The notes under the pieces: model-generated
Database searches by the model: none
Seen by the model: only the letters and a program-made list of their open reading frames with translations
Told to the model about the DNA's origin: nothing
Assembly: GCA_014529385.2 (NCBI GenBank)
Contig: CM043966.1
Location: 99,462,087-99,526,086, forward strand
Length of the DNA stretch: 64,000 nt
Reading direction: 5' to 3'
Origin: Adiantum capillus-veneris
Lineage: Eukaryota; Streptophyta; Polypodiopsida; Polypodiales; Pteridaceae
Shown: piece by piece, positions 1-15,216 of the stretch
Layout of the letters: each line of letters begins with the position of its first letter
How positions within the stretch are numbered: position 1 is the stretch's first letter
Translations under genes and position numbers: made by a program

Positions 1-730
1 GCAGGGGAAGGGGCCGAATATAGCATGGAACTAGATGCCATGTGAGGATGACTTGAGACTCATGAGGAAGCATGGGAAAGGGAGATTGGGAGAACCAAGA
101 GAGGGGAGAGAGCTTGCACAAGGTGGAGGTATGAGGGCCAATATGGCATTATGCTGAGAAGACATGGTAGCACACAACATGAAGGGGCAAGTGAGGAGTC
201 AAGGGGCTGTACTTGAAGTTGACGCCCCAAATCCTAACTGAGAGTATCTTTTAAGAGCGGAAATTCTATAGTTTATACCTTTTGGAAGAAAGGGCTTATT
301 CAAGGATTGATGTAGAATCCATGCTTGCACAGGTCCGGCTTGTGCATACATGCTCAGACTAGATGCGGATCTTGAGTCAAAGAATGTGTTATCTGTTGAT
401 GGAGTACCTGCACATCTTTGGTATGGGTGTTAATGGAGTGTTGTTTATGCCCAGCTTCAGCCATCAAATGGGGTTCCACTTCTAGTCTCATGACCATTTT
501 TGAGCATTTTTATAGGTTTTGACATATTTGGCAAAACTATCTGTTTCTTGTTGCAAGTTTACTCTTGATTTTGACAAAAAGTAAGAAAGGGACGGAGGCA
601 TAGCCAACCCTCCATGTACAAAAAGTAGAAAATGTGTTTTTTTCCTTTCTAAATTAGAGTATGTGAGAGAGAGGGAGAGAAAGGGTGACATAATGTGGTT
701 ATATGATCTGAGGTCCTTAAGCATAAAAGG
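1..730. other. No recognisable gene
   Basis: I see no coding similarity, structured RNA or clear repeat here. The stretch ends where an integrase relic begins. Short open frames on either strand have no family motif and are most likely chance. Confidence 0.5.
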
Positions 731-1065
731 GTGCTCCTAGCTATACAAAGGCAATTTGTGCGTGTTGTCTCTCGCCTTTCATCAGGTTATACGCCTTCTG
801 AGTTGATGTATGGTGAAAAACATGTAATGCCAATCGAGGATGTAATTCCCACATGGAATGTATTACCTTGGGAAGATGAAATAAAAGGGAAGACCTTCTT
901 ACTTTGCACATGCAACAATTAGAAAGAAGGCCTCAACATGTTGAGATTGTAGAAGCACGATTAAAAGACATGCAAGGTTAAAGAATAAGGACCGATTTGA
1001 TAAGAGGCATATGCTCGGACCTAAAGCTTTTGAGGAAGGTGGTTGGGTGTTGGTGTGAAAATGCT
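731..1065 (+). pseudogene. Ty3/gypsy integrase C-terminal fragment (E0 family)
   Basis: The first 63 codons contain the stretch MYGEKHVMPIEDVIPTWNVL, followed by PWEDEI. This closely matches the integrase tail of element E0 on the minus strand (MYGQKSIIPIEETIPTWNVL). After a stop and at least two frame changes the similarity continues through LERRPQ, RLKD and DKRHML to GGWVLV, corresponding to LDRRPE, RLKN, DRRHSL and GDWILV in E0. This is the region between the integrase catalytic core and the C-terminal DNA-binding part. The zinc finger and the catalytic acidic residues are absent, so it is a short dead relic of another copy of the E0 family. The family assignment rests on the shared motifs; the exact ends are uncertain. 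Confidence 0.72.
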
Positions 1066-1867
1066 ATGGATGATGATGAAGAAAGAAAGGATGATGCGTT
1101 ATATTTTTTATGAAAGTGATGATGGAATTGACATGTACATTGACTTAACTGAAGACTAAACCTACAAAGAGATTTATGTGGTACATGTCAGAGGATGTAC
1201 AAGTTTAGAGAGGGTTAATGTTGTGTTGTGGCACGTTGATAATGTGAAATCAAAATTTTCAGCTCAAATTTTATGCCTTTTGTTATGTGGGACTAAATGC
1301 TACACTGTACATAGTATCATATATGTGAGAACGGTTGCCACGGTTGCAGTCATGTACATACGTTGTTGGGAAGGTGAGGCCTTGGACATGGCATTGTTGC
1401 ATGTTTTATCACATATAAGCATTCCCAATTTGTTTTAGAAATGTACATATGTCAAGTGCATTAGGATGACACACTCATTTTGCCTAGTGCGGACGATCTC
1501 GACCAGAAATAGCAAGTTTCATATGCAATCATAAACAATGTATCTAAAGTCCTTGATAAGTGAAAAAATGAGGTTCAACATGTATTTTGAGTCCAAGGGA
1601 AATTTTCCACAAATCTAGGGACTTTTTCCAGCTCTCTTGGGTTTTTTACATGCAAAGGAGGGCATTTTTGGCTAAAATTGTTCAAAAAAGCCCATAAAAT
1701 GATAAAGCATAACCCAAAATTGGGAAAAGATGGGTCAAATTGCCACATCAACAACAGTGTCCATGACTACTAGTATCAAAAGAGATTTTTTGGAGAGATT
1801 TTTAGGCCTCTCTAAGAAGGAATACATAGGCTACTTCTATGGTGTGTTAGTGTCGTCCCCACATTAT
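1066..1867. other. No recognisable gene
   Basis: An 86-codon plus-strand frame at 1178-1438 is open but has no motif I recognise and no supporting context. The rest is A/T-rich noncoding sequence. Confidence 0.4.
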
Positions 1868-1993
1868 TTCTACCTTGTATCTGTGCATGTAAGTGATCCA
1901 GTTAGGTTTTTCTACCTTGTAATTGTGCATGTGGATGACTTAATTAGGGTTTTCTACCTTGTATTTGTGCATGTGGGTGATCCAATCAGGGTT
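1868..1993 (+). repeat. 42-bp minisatellite, three copies
   Basis: Three imperfect copies of a 42-bp unit lie in a row. Because 42 is a multiple of three, the open frame 1730-2038 reads a 14-residue repeat across all three (FYLVSVHVSDPVRF, FYLVIVHVDDLIRV, FYLVFVHVGDPIRV). Substitutions between copies are mostly conservative, which hints at past coding use but does not prove it. I do not recognise the peptide. Confidence 0.75.
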
Positions 1994-2317
1994 TTCTCTC
2001 CTCAAAAAGGTGTGTTGGCTTGTTTATGGAGGTGTTGAAGCTTCCATGAGATGGCCTAGATGAAGAACTGAAGGAGGAAGAAAGGATTTTTGATAGGGTG
2101 AACATCCACTTTATCTATGCAATTGGGAGTGAGCTACACCAGATCATCACATACACAAGAGTTTTGAGTTGATCTTGGTTATGTTTTAGAGTGAAGCTTT
2201 CAGGGCTAGAGTTTTTTTCATTTTAAGTGTGTCTTTTTCTTCAAATAATTTGCAATTCGCTTTGTTAATTTTTCTCTAAACCCTCATAGTCAAAGGCCGG
2301 ATGCTTCACTAACCACA

Positions 2318-2640
2318 TTGCACACTTCTTTACAATGCCATAATGCATGGGATATAGAAAGTACATTCAAGGAAAACACCTTTGGTTTGTCTCTCTATGC
2401 TACTATCTTGCCCAATGATGTGGGTATTCCAATATGGCTAATGCTGTGTACAAGTGATGTGGATAGCAACCAAGAAAAATGGGCCTTGGAGTTGACCTTC
2501 AAGATGGTGTTTGTGAGGGTAGGTGCAATTTGACCTACTGCCATTGTCATTGACAAGAATCAACAAGAGTTGGAGGCAATTCTCAAGGTGGTCCATGAAC
2601 ACCCTCATTGTTGGAATCAAGACGAAGAAGGGGGAAACAA
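2318..2640 (+). pseudogene. Mutator-like (MULE) transposase fragment
   Basis: A 71-codon frame is followed, after one in-frame stop, by the same frame for about 40 more codons. The order of motifs resembles the MULE DDE transposase domain: a D-x-S-T-F-K-x-N-T-F-G-L stretch with the first catalytic Asp region, a hydrophobic strand ending in IPIWLMLCTS, a QE-x-W-A-L-E-L-T-F helix, then P-T-A-I-V-I-D-K with the second Asp and an E-x-x-A-I-x-x-V-x-P-like tail. The zinc-binding and SWIM regions are not seen. No terminal inverted repeats were found around it. The match is by motif order only; a host FAR1-like derivative cannot be excluded. Confidence 0.45.
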
Positions 2641-6036
<3,396 letters not shown>

Positions 6037-7245
6037 CCGAGTGTCTTTCTTTAATTTCATTCATAACAAACTATTAGTAATAGCATTTTGTGGAGCAAAA
6101 AGCTCTATCACCCTCGTACATGTAGATATCCTTCCGAGGGATTAGACAACACTTGCAAAGAAGCAAGCACTTAAGAAGTGTCCCACCCATGATCCATGGG
6201 TACACACACTTGACAATTCTATGGGGGGCAACCCTAATCTCAGAGGTGACTAGTGGAGGCTACCCTCAAAAATGATATTTCAAAAGGTCTCCTACTTTCT
6301 CAAGAGATGTCGGCCCGTGAAGACGACTATGACAAAAATCCATGAAGATGACCATGACGACAATCATAAGGAATCAATTTTTTGTCTAGCTTCTCCTTTT
6401 TCCCACTACTATACAACCTTACTCACGATAGCTGGCTCCTCTCATTTGATGGTAAAAAAATTAATCCCTATACCAACCCCCCTCTCTATAAGGAGGTCAA
6501 GAATCCGGTCTTGATAAAAGCCTATCAAGAATAGAGTGTAGAAATGGAGCTCTCAAAATTGACGTGATGCTTGAATTTGTTTTCTTCACCACCAACATCA
6601 AAGCCAACAACAACACATTCCAGAGCTCCCATGGCATACTTCATGCCTGCTATGGCGAGGGAGGAGGAGGGATTCATAGCCGCAACTCTAAAGTAGCTAT
6701 AGTCTACTCTCATTTGTAGAAAGGGCTAGGGTGCTTTCCTTGACATATTTGTGCTCAACCTACCTGCAAGCAAGCCTAGAACACACATTAAGTTAGCATC
6801 ACAATATTTGAAACTAGACATATCACAGAGTGAGAAAATGTCAAAGCAGGATATTATCCATACTATGCAAATAGATTCAACGCCTAGGATGATGCTTCTC
6901 CATGTAGTATACTCAACAGCAATGCCTTGTCCACATCAACCACCATCGTAAATTTCATCGATCTAAAAACAATAGATGTTGTTGATGCTAGCCTCTTGTA
7001 AACACACAATGAGGTCTCAACACAAAGAAAACCTTAAACTTGCAACAAGCAATGGAAAGAGCGACAATGCTTACATAGGGTGCACACCTGGCACATGCCA
7101 TGTTTCCCCATGTGGTAGTAAGCCATCCATCCCCGCCCTTTACAACATGCACATTGCTATTTTGAATGGTGAAATCGAGGCACACATGGGACCTCGATGC
7201 AACACCAATGGTGTGGACACATCTATGACAATGTGGGTCTTTCTG
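6037..7245. other. No recognisable gene
   Basis: This lies directly downstream (minus-strand sense) of a truncated gypsy RNase H. An integrase would be expected here if that element were complete, but I could not find zinc-finger or core motifs, so the element is truncated. The open frames in this stretch have no recognisable motif. Confidence 0.4.
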
Positions 7246-8662
7246 CTAAATCAGATGGCAATCTTTTCTCAGGGGCTTGGTGAAACCATCTGCATCAAAA
7301 TGAGCGGTAGAATCACCACTTTCAAAATAGATAGGCTTATAGATCCTTCCCACCTTTTGTAGTAATACTGCCCCAATAGCCACCGTGCCTACCGTCATGG
7401 CAGCATAAAAATAATCTTCTTGATTAAGTAGGTATACCGTTGGCAGCTGGCACAAGATTTCCTTCACTCGATCAAAAGCTTCTTGAACCTCCTTGTCCCA
7501 TTCAAAGCCATGCACCTACTACGCCTTCTTTTGAAGGGGGTATACATAGTGTGACACCAGAAAAAACTCGATAGATACTTCATCCTATGCACAAATGATT
7601 CCAAACCTTGAGAACTAGTAGAGGACTCCATCAAGACTAGAGCCTTGACCTTTTTTGGATCTGCCTCAATTCCATTTTGCGACACCACAAGAAAAATGTT
7701 GATGCTGAAGGCTATGCTAACTTACACTTCTTGCTGTTCAGTTAGCCTCCTTCTTCATCAAGCCTTTGAAAACAAATCCCCAACTTTGACAAATGATCTT
7801 CCCATGAGCTATAACACCCAATGTCATCCATGAAAATCATGATAAACCTGCCCAAGTAGGGACAAAATACCATGTTCATCCAATCCTAAAAGGTGGCATA
7901 TGAATTCACTAACCCAAATGGAATCCTGTGATAGGAAAAACATCCCCATGGAGAGATAAATGTTGTCTTCAGCTGGTCTTCAAAAGCAATCCCTATCTGA
8001 AAGTACCCTAAAAACACATCCATGATGGAGTGCCTCTCAGGTCCAACTATCTGGTTTAGGATCTCATCCTGAAACAGAAACATGCAGTAATTTCTCTTGG
8101 TTGCCGTATTCAAGGGTTTATAGTCGACACACACTCACCACTTCCCATTATTTTTAGGAGGGATAACCATCGGGGAAACTCACTTAGACTCCTTCACTGG
8201 GTATATAATACCTGCATCCAACATTTGATTGATCTCCTGCCAAAGGGCTTTGTTTTGAATCTCACCCAACCTTCTTAACTTTTGCGCCTTAGGCTTGTAC
8301 CCTTCCTTGAGGATTATCTTATGCTCAACACCCCTTTTTCCTTGCAGATCTTTGTACTTTGTTGCAAACAAATTTGGAAAGGATGCACATTATTGGACGT
8401 AGCTTTCCTTTTCTTGCTTGGTCAAATCTCCACTTAGCATATTGACTGCTTCTTTTGTACCTACATCGTGCACCTGTAGTTGCACCTCCTCTTTTGCATG
8501 AGAGTCTTCCACCATGACCCCAAAAAAATCAGTATCAATCTTGAGCATATCATTCTCGCTTTCCTCTTCCTTCGCAACTTTGATGTATATTGAAAATTGT
8601 ATAAAGGTGTAAATTGTATATTTTGTGCATAGACCCAGGGTATCTCTCACAAATTTGCACAC
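7246..8662 (-). pseudogene. Ty3/gypsy reverse transcriptase and RNase H remnant
   Basis: Read right to left, the frames give: the linker before RT (8662-8390); RT fingers with KLRRLGEIQNKALWQEI and AGIIYPV (8371-8180); palm blocks VDYKPLNTATKRN, GYFQIGIAFEDQLKTTFISP and PFGL (8134-7886); the catalytic box as FMDD at 7834-7823; then GIEADPKKVKAL and the RNase H entry FEWDKEVQEAF (7688-7246). Several frameshifts and stops break it. The RNase H first Asp region reads YAAMTVGTVAIGAVL, so it looks degenerate as in the dual-RNase H lineage. Motifs match E1 of this window (same LRRLG and VDYKPLN blocks), so this is another relic of the E1 family. The FMDD box itself is intact. Confidence 0.88.
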
Positions 8663-9110
8663 CGTGTGAAAACAAAAAAACTAAAAACTCTTGTATGTAG
8701 TCACTATGGGCTGAGTATCAACAAAATGGTGAGGAATTTGCAAAAATGTTTCTTTTACAAAGCTGTTGACCACATTGAAATGGAGGAAAACTATGGGTAG
8801 AATTTTCACATCTTCCTTCTACAAGGAGAAAAACGATTTGCAAAATAGTACTACTATTGCACACAATTTTTTAGGGGAGCACCTTCACCTACACACTATC
8901 TTTCACATTCTCTTTTAAGATTCCACAAGAGCATACATCACTCTCACTGAGCTCACAAGCTCCCATTGCATTCTCACAAAGCTTCCAAGATTTCTTGATC
9001 TCTCCACCACCAATAGTAGCAAGCAAGCTATCTCCATGAAGCTCTTGACACTGCCGTGCTCTTCACAATTTCCATGCACTCTGATACAAATTGAATAATG
9101 CACAAATGTG
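8663..9110. other. No recognisable gene
   Basis: A protease would be expected upstream (minus sense) of the RT remnant, but I could not identify an active-site motif here. Confidence 0.35.
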
Positions 9111-9119
9111 GTGTGTGTG

Positions 9120-9197
<78 letters not shown>
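9111..9197. repeat. Compound (GT)12-(AG)31 microsatellite
   Basis: GT dinucleotides at 9111-9134 pass directly into AG dinucleotides at 9136-9197. The same GT/AG compound pattern occurs at 57279-57331. Confidence 0.97.
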
Positions 9198-9829
9198 ATA
9201 GGATGTGGGTGGAGTAGCTCAACACAATGCGTGTGAGAGAGCCCCTTATTCTTATATCTAGTAAAGAATAAGGTGTATAAGTGATGGGAAGTCAAATACC
9301 TCTGATGTGTCCCATCAGGCTAAGAGGCACACTGCCTTTACCCCAATATTTCCCAGTGATTTGGGAAGTGAAAAGATTCTACCATTGGGCCAATGCCTAG
9401 CTCTCACCAAGATTTCCAATCGAGCTTTGACCTAGAGGGAAGTATTGGACTATTGCACATAATTGAAGAGACTCTATTGATCAATAGTCTTTTATTCATA
9501 TTTAAACTATGTTGTACCACTAACTAGTAAACCACCTTTTGGTAGAAGTTGTCATCATCCTAGAAATGTGCCACCTTGGATTTCCCTTTCTTATTCACAT
9601 GTGTGGAAACTTCCCTCCAAAAGGTATTCAAGGATTCTCCACCTAGCTTAGAGATCCAAGGGGACTAGTGTAGGATGGAGCATTTGAAGTATCTGAAGGT
9701 CTCCCTCTAGTAGAGTGACAATGCTGCTTAGTTGCATTTTCTTAGTACCTCCCTTGTGCAACCCCCAAGATTTAGGAAATTCTAGCTTGGAGTGAGGATT
9801 TTGTCATGCACTTTTGCCTCCTTACATGG
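9198..9829. other. No recognisable gene
   Basis: Possibly the 3' untranslated part of the minus-strand LINE that follows, but nothing in the sequence proves it. Confidence 0.3.
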
Positions 9830-11100
9830 GCCTCTTCATCATGAGAAAAGGTTTTCTTTGTCAATCATATCCCAAGCCATGACCATCCAATCCTACTTTT
9901 GATTTGTCAATGAAACCACTAGCTTTGCACACATGTAGTTGATGTGCCACTCTGGGGTCAAAATCTCAATGCCACCTTGATCCTTGGGTCTCTACCCCCA
10001 TTCCCACTTCCACACTACCATGGAGTCATATATTTTGTGCTATTTTTCCATAGGAAGTGTTTGATGGGGTTTGGGAATTATTTCCAATTTCACTTGGCCA
10101 TTTACAAAATTGGTGAGATAAAGGATATGTAGGGAATCCTAAAGGAGTTAATCACAATCACTCTATTGTGAAACGGGAGGTGTATATTCCCACCTTCTCA
10201 TTTTATTTTTAATTTTGTCTATGAATCTATGCTTTTCTAAGATTTCCACTCCCAATGGTGCATCGAGGTGTCTGAACACTTTTGTTTTTGAGATAATCTC
10301 TCCTAACCATTAATGGGGTCAAATGAGTCATTTTTTGGTGAGTGAAATCGATCTTGAATTTTTTGATGCTGCACTTAGAGCTTGATGTTGTTACAAACAT
10401 TTGAAAAATCTCGAGTGCTCTTTTAAGCATCTAGGGGTGGATTTTATGAAGAACAAAAAATCTTCTACAAACAATTTTGCTAGCAATTGTTTGCCCCCGA
10501 TAATTAAAAGACCTTGAATATGTCCTTTTGTAGAATTGTTCTTGTGTGATGTCCTAGTGGATGTGACCCAGCTACCAAGAGAAGCAAGGAAAGTGGGTAG
10601 CCTTTCTTGATTAATCTCTTCACTTCAAAATTTCCTACAACCGTGTAATTGAAGAAGAATTTGGAGGATCTTCTTTAGGGTGTGCATAACTGTGCACATT
10701 CTGGGTTGATAGCCCAATGACTTCATGACAACTTCAATGTATGACCAGGAGATTCTTCCATATGCCTTGTCTAGGTCAAGTTGTAAAAGGATACATTCTT
10801 GCTTGGTGAAATTTGCATACTCAATGCCAATCATTGCTGCCAAAATCTTGTTATAAATTATTCTTTCTCTAGGGATGTAATCACTTTTTCTAAAATAGGA
10901 GCAACCCTTAAGAGTGATAACCTTGACTATAATCTTGTAGGCCAATGTTATCATTGAGATAGGCCGCCAATGCTTTAAGAGAGAGAACCAAATTAATTTG
11001 GGAATAGGTTTTATCAGCCCTTTTTTCATGCTAGCATCCATATGTCCTTCTAACAAAGCCTTGTTTGCCATCTGAGCTATCAGGACTTTAAGATGCTCTC
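9830..11100 (-). pseudogene. LINE (non-LTR) reverse transcriptase fragment
   Basis: The minus-strand frame 11071-10625 (148 codons) shows the classic LINE RT start: GLIKPIPK, then LKHWRPISMITLAYKIIVK, then a position resembling the R-x-I-x-x-N-I-L block, and LLQLDLDKAYGRISWSYIE where most LINEs have D-x-x-K-A-Y-D. Further downstream (about 9990-9905, minus) the frame RPKDQGGIEILTPEWHINYM continues with CAKLV and WMVMAWDM, which resembles the region before the C-terminal zinc-binding domain of plant L1-type ORF2. The part between (with the catalytic FADD box) is too decayed to read. The endonuclease half is missing or unrecognisable. Dead element. Confidence 0.8.
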
Positions 11101-11524
11101 AAAAATTTTTGAAAGCTTATGTGGTTATTCTATTTTCTCTTTCCCATTGCCTTCAAGGTCACCCAACACTCATTCTTTGATATGGGCCTTTCCAAGGTTT
11201 CCACTTCTCTTGGCTATACACTAATCTTTATATTGCTAAGATGCACTACTCTTACATCTTTGGCCACTTGTGAGTAGTGTTTTGGTTGCTCTATAATTTG
11301 GCTAAGGTGGTTTAGCATAAGCCTGGCCATATTATTTTGGTCTTATACTATATTTCACCTCTCGTCCCAAGTTTTATCTATGCAATGATTCAAAGGTTAA
11401 ACTTTTGGTCCCATTAGTGCCATGAGATTGTGTAAAAAAGAACTAAATGATTTCAGTTCTTTCTTACACATCTCATCCACCTTCTCTTTATTATTTATCT
11501 ATATGTACTTTTTGGCATGTTAAA

Positions 11525-12519
11525 ACATGCCACAGAGAAAAAAACCTAAAAGAAGGACCTTCTCTGTGTACCGAAGCAAGGGAGGGGGAGCTCTGTTGTA
11601 GGATGGGGGTGGCAGCTCAGGCATGCTCACATCGAGGAGGGGCCTCACTTGTGGGTCATCTTGGGGCCGTGTTTCACTGCATAGTGGAACTTTTAGTTAT
11701 ACATGCAAAACAAGGCAACTGTGGTAGGGAGCCATAGCATCAGTGGACAGGGGTGCTCCCGAGTCGGGGCACCCGACTGCCCCACCTTACATAGTTTCTT
11801 TCTTTCCCTCTCATAGTTGGCTTTTCTTTTTGTGCTAGGGGCTTAGCAGTAGCCTTGCTCCCTTGTTGTTGGTAAGGGATTTGATGTGCCTGATTGTTCC
11901 CTTGTTGAAGTTTGGATGATGGATCTCTTCCGATGCATTGATTACTGTTCATTGGTTGGTTTTGTTGGGTTGGGTGAATCTTTGTTGATGGTGGCCTGTT
12001 GGTTTGGTTTTGAAGGATGCTTTGGTTAAGGTTTTGGGACCAAGGGAGAAGTGGTCCATTTGTGGAAGGAGAATACCGGTTCGTGGCAGCCCTTGGTCCC
12101 CCTGCTGGGCTAGTTGATGATGCTGTTGAGATCTAGGTGTTTCTTTGGTTCGAGGGTCGTCTGTTGTTGGGATGTCTTTCTTGTGAAGGAGGTGATTGAA
12201 TCCACCCATTGTGGGACTTTATCTCTATTCCTAGATACTTTTTTATGTATCTGCTAATTATATTGGACATTTTTGGCTTGGCGCGAGTGGGTCAGTAATG
12301 GTGGCACCCAATATGGTCAGCTCGATGTTATTTGTGATGTTGTAATAGGTTTCTCGGCTTCCCTTTAAAAAGTCGAATCATGGACATGTAGATGAGGGAC
12401 TTGGTTGTGAGTTTTGATGCCCTAGCCTGTTTTGAGCAGGGCTATCGTCTCTAATTCTTTTTCATCTTTAATTTACTACTCACAATTTGTGAGTTTTGCA
12501 AAAAAAAAAACATGCCATA
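11525..12519 (+). mobile_element. Poly(A) retroposon with target-site duplication
   Basis: The insert ends in a ten-A run at about 12498-12507, followed by ACATGCCATAGAG. Almost the same 13-mer, ACATGCCACAGAG, stands at 11525-11537 (12 of 13 identical). A 3' A tail plus flanking direct repeats is the signature of target-primed reverse transcription. The body (about 960 bp) is G/T-rich on the plus strand. Its minus strand carries two Gln/Pro-rich frames (12209-11949 and 11952-11740) overlapping by ATGA, which I do not recognise. It may be a 5'-truncated LINE, a SINE-like unit or a retroposed transcript. It sits just beyond the recognisable end of the minus-strand LINE relic. Confidence 0.6.
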
Positions 12520-13846
12520 GAGGAGAAGGGGAAAGGAATACAAATTTTTGGATGTCTATTCTTTTGTGTGTAAATGGGTCTCGTCATTCAAGGCCTTATG
12601 TGACTTGCTTTTTGATTTCTCTTTCAAAATGCCTATGCACGCTTTGACCTTGTTATGGGAACCCTTATTATTATCAAGTTGACGACTGAGAGTGGCTACT
12701 CTCATGCATCTTGTAATCCTCATATCTTGAGCTCTAGTAATCACATTTTGATTCCAAAACTTGCATTGTGTTCCTTGTCTATTGCTCTTTCATTCAAGTA
12801 TAGTCATTGTCAATTCTACTATCATTAGGGAGTACTCATTAGTAGGCTAAATTGTCTATTTTGAGTGCAATAATGATTTTTTTAAAACATTCTGACCATA
12901 GGAGAGTGTTCCTAGGCCCTAGGAAAACCTTTTTGGTATGTTCTATTGCTCTTTCTAGGAGGACCTTGATCATGATGGATCATGATTTTGGTACCTCCTC
13001 AAATTGCAACCAAACTTGTTAGGCCAGTCCCCTCAGTGCCCTAGACCTCCTCCTAAAGTTTTTTAGCATTTGGACTTTGTTTGAGTGCCAAAATGGGTTG
13101 ATGACTAAGTGTGGTGACATAGGACATATGTAGGTTGCTAGATCCGAGAGCGATATATTTGCATGTGATAGAGATATTGTCATTTTGTAGGTTCACTTCT
13201 TGAGGCTGACACCCTCAAAGAGTCTTTGTGCCCCATCTGACTTTCTTTCTTGAGTATTTGACACTATGTTAGTGCCATAAATCTATGTTACAGATGTTTG
13301 TCATGGCAATCCGCTAACATTAGTGTCGTTGCCGGGAAAGTGAGCCTTAGGTGGGGAGTGACCTAGTCGTAACTTTTTACTTATAGACTTTTGATTTTGA
13401 TTTCCACTTCATTTACACTTTAGCAGTTAGGCACCTAGACATGGGGTTTAGTGCGTGGTAGAGGCTAGAAGTCAAGGACTTGTTAGGCCTACTCTTGAGA
13501 GGTATTAGGAGTTGTGAGTGAGATACAAAAGCATTTTATTCTGCATATTCTGTGATGCTTTGAATGTACTTTTCATATTCCATTTTTCTTCCAGTTTTGC
13601 ACCATTCGTTGTTGATTAGTCATAAGATTCAATTTTGCAATTAAGAGTAGGTTAGGTAACATCTATAACGGATCAAGGAAAAAACTATCAAGATTATTTT
13701 GGTTACCTAGACCATAAACTTTGAAGTCTTAGAAATTTGATGATTGGAGCACAAAAGTAAAGTCAAACCCAAAAATAAGTGAGAAGAGGGGTTAGACAAG
13801 CTACACAGAGCTGATCTGGAAAGTTTTACGCTAAAAAGTGTAGGAA
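12520..13846. other. No recognisable gene
   Basis: Decayed sequence. It may include the upstream part of the LINE relic, but no endonuclease motif could be read. Confidence 0.35.
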
Positions 13847-14715
13847 CATGGATTGGGATCCATGACCCCCTGAGACAAATTGGACAAAAACTGATACCAA
13901 AGGTTTCTGTTGGGTTCCAAATCTCCAGATACACACTTTTGGTGAAAATCTGACACTAAAAGCTCAATCAAATAAAAAAATTTGGGCAAAGACACAAAAA
14001 AATCTTGGAAATAGACAAAAGTTGGGCCTTTTTGACTTTTTGGTGTTCAAACCAAAAAAAATGTGAAAATTTGACCTCTACAGGGCCTAGGCACACAACT
14101 GACCAAATTACATGACCAAATGTGGTGGAACATGGACTGCGATCCATGACCCCCTGAAGCATATGAGACAGATATTTGGGCAGTGAGTAGGTGATATCAT
14201 TTGGAACAATTTTTGTGAAGGTCGTCATAGAAAAAAACAATAAAAAGTCGATCAAAACACCAAAGTACAAGTTGCAAGGCAAAAACCGCAAGCAGCCACA
14301 AAATTCTGCTTTTGGCAGGGAGAAAAGAGTTCAAATCCAAAAAAAAAGTGGATAGGAAAACTCCATAGACTTAAATAACCATCTAACCAAGTGTAGGGTT
14401 CAGAATGGTGGAATATGGATTGGAATCCATGTCCCCTTACTAGAGTTTGGGATTGTGATGTTACACACTTGTAGCAAAGACCAACACCAACAACTTATCC
14501 AAAAACAGGGGTACCAAAAACCTTCAAGAAGAGGCTCAAACAAGCCAGGGTCAATGAGGACCAAAAATTGCAAAATAGACCGACAAAATAACTTTTGGGA
14601 GAACTAAGGGGAATCAAACCACCTAGAAATCATTTAACAGCTATCAAGAGGCTGTGAGAGACTCGTGTGCCAAGTTAGTGATTCTAACACTGGGGTACAT
14701 GGATCGTGATCCATG
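13847..14715. repeat. Degenerate 284-bp satellite with an 18-bp hairpin per unit
   Basis: An 18-bp imperfect palindrome, CATGGAT-nnnn-ATCCATG, followed by a GACCCCCTG-like stretch, occurs at 13847, 14131, 14414 and 14698. The intervals are 284, 283 and 284 bp. Between the palindromes weaker similarities recur at the same offsets (for example GTTCAAACC or GTTCAAATCC followed by a run of A and then GTG), so the whole interval is a diverged tandem repeat. The hairpin is the best conserved part: arms are complete in copies 1 and 4 and differ by one base in copies 2 and 3. No common open frame. Confidence 0.8.
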
Positions 14716-15216
14716 ACCCCCTGTCAATCACAATATCTACCTAGAATGATATCAAAGTTAGCACTAGTCCTTGGGAGCATAGTGGTGTTTTCGAAATTTA
14801 ATTTGGATTTGGATTGTGCATATTGCAAGCAAAATAGGAGTTTGTGTCAAAAGTTCAACAAATTTTGATTCCATTAGATTTTGATTAACCCAACGGTTGT
14901 AAAGCTATAGCCACCAAGTGAATTTTGTACAAGTTCTATGGATTAGAGTGGAAATAAGTTGCTTTTGATCAAAGGACTGAATGCACCATAAAAGGTAACA
15001 GGTTAGGGTTTTTCAAGCTTCAATTTCTTGATGTATTTGCATCCATGCAAACTTTATCAAAGTAGAAACCCTAGCATTAGAGACCAATCAAGCCATATTT
15101 CAACTGAGGGTAGTGTCAAACAAGAGACCATACTTACATTAGAGTTGATCTTGCAGGAGAGTCTTTCTGATACATCTTCAGAGAGATCATTTACCTATAT
15201 GGCTGAGGGATCCAAA
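14716..15216. other. No recognisable gene
   Basis: Nothing assignable. An open frame starting at 15028 runs into the following tandem duplication and has no known motif. Confidence 0.35.

Noticed and set aside
6976-7362. 128-codon plus-strand frame
   Set aside because: It overlaps the minus-strand RNase H remnant and has no motif or context of its own.
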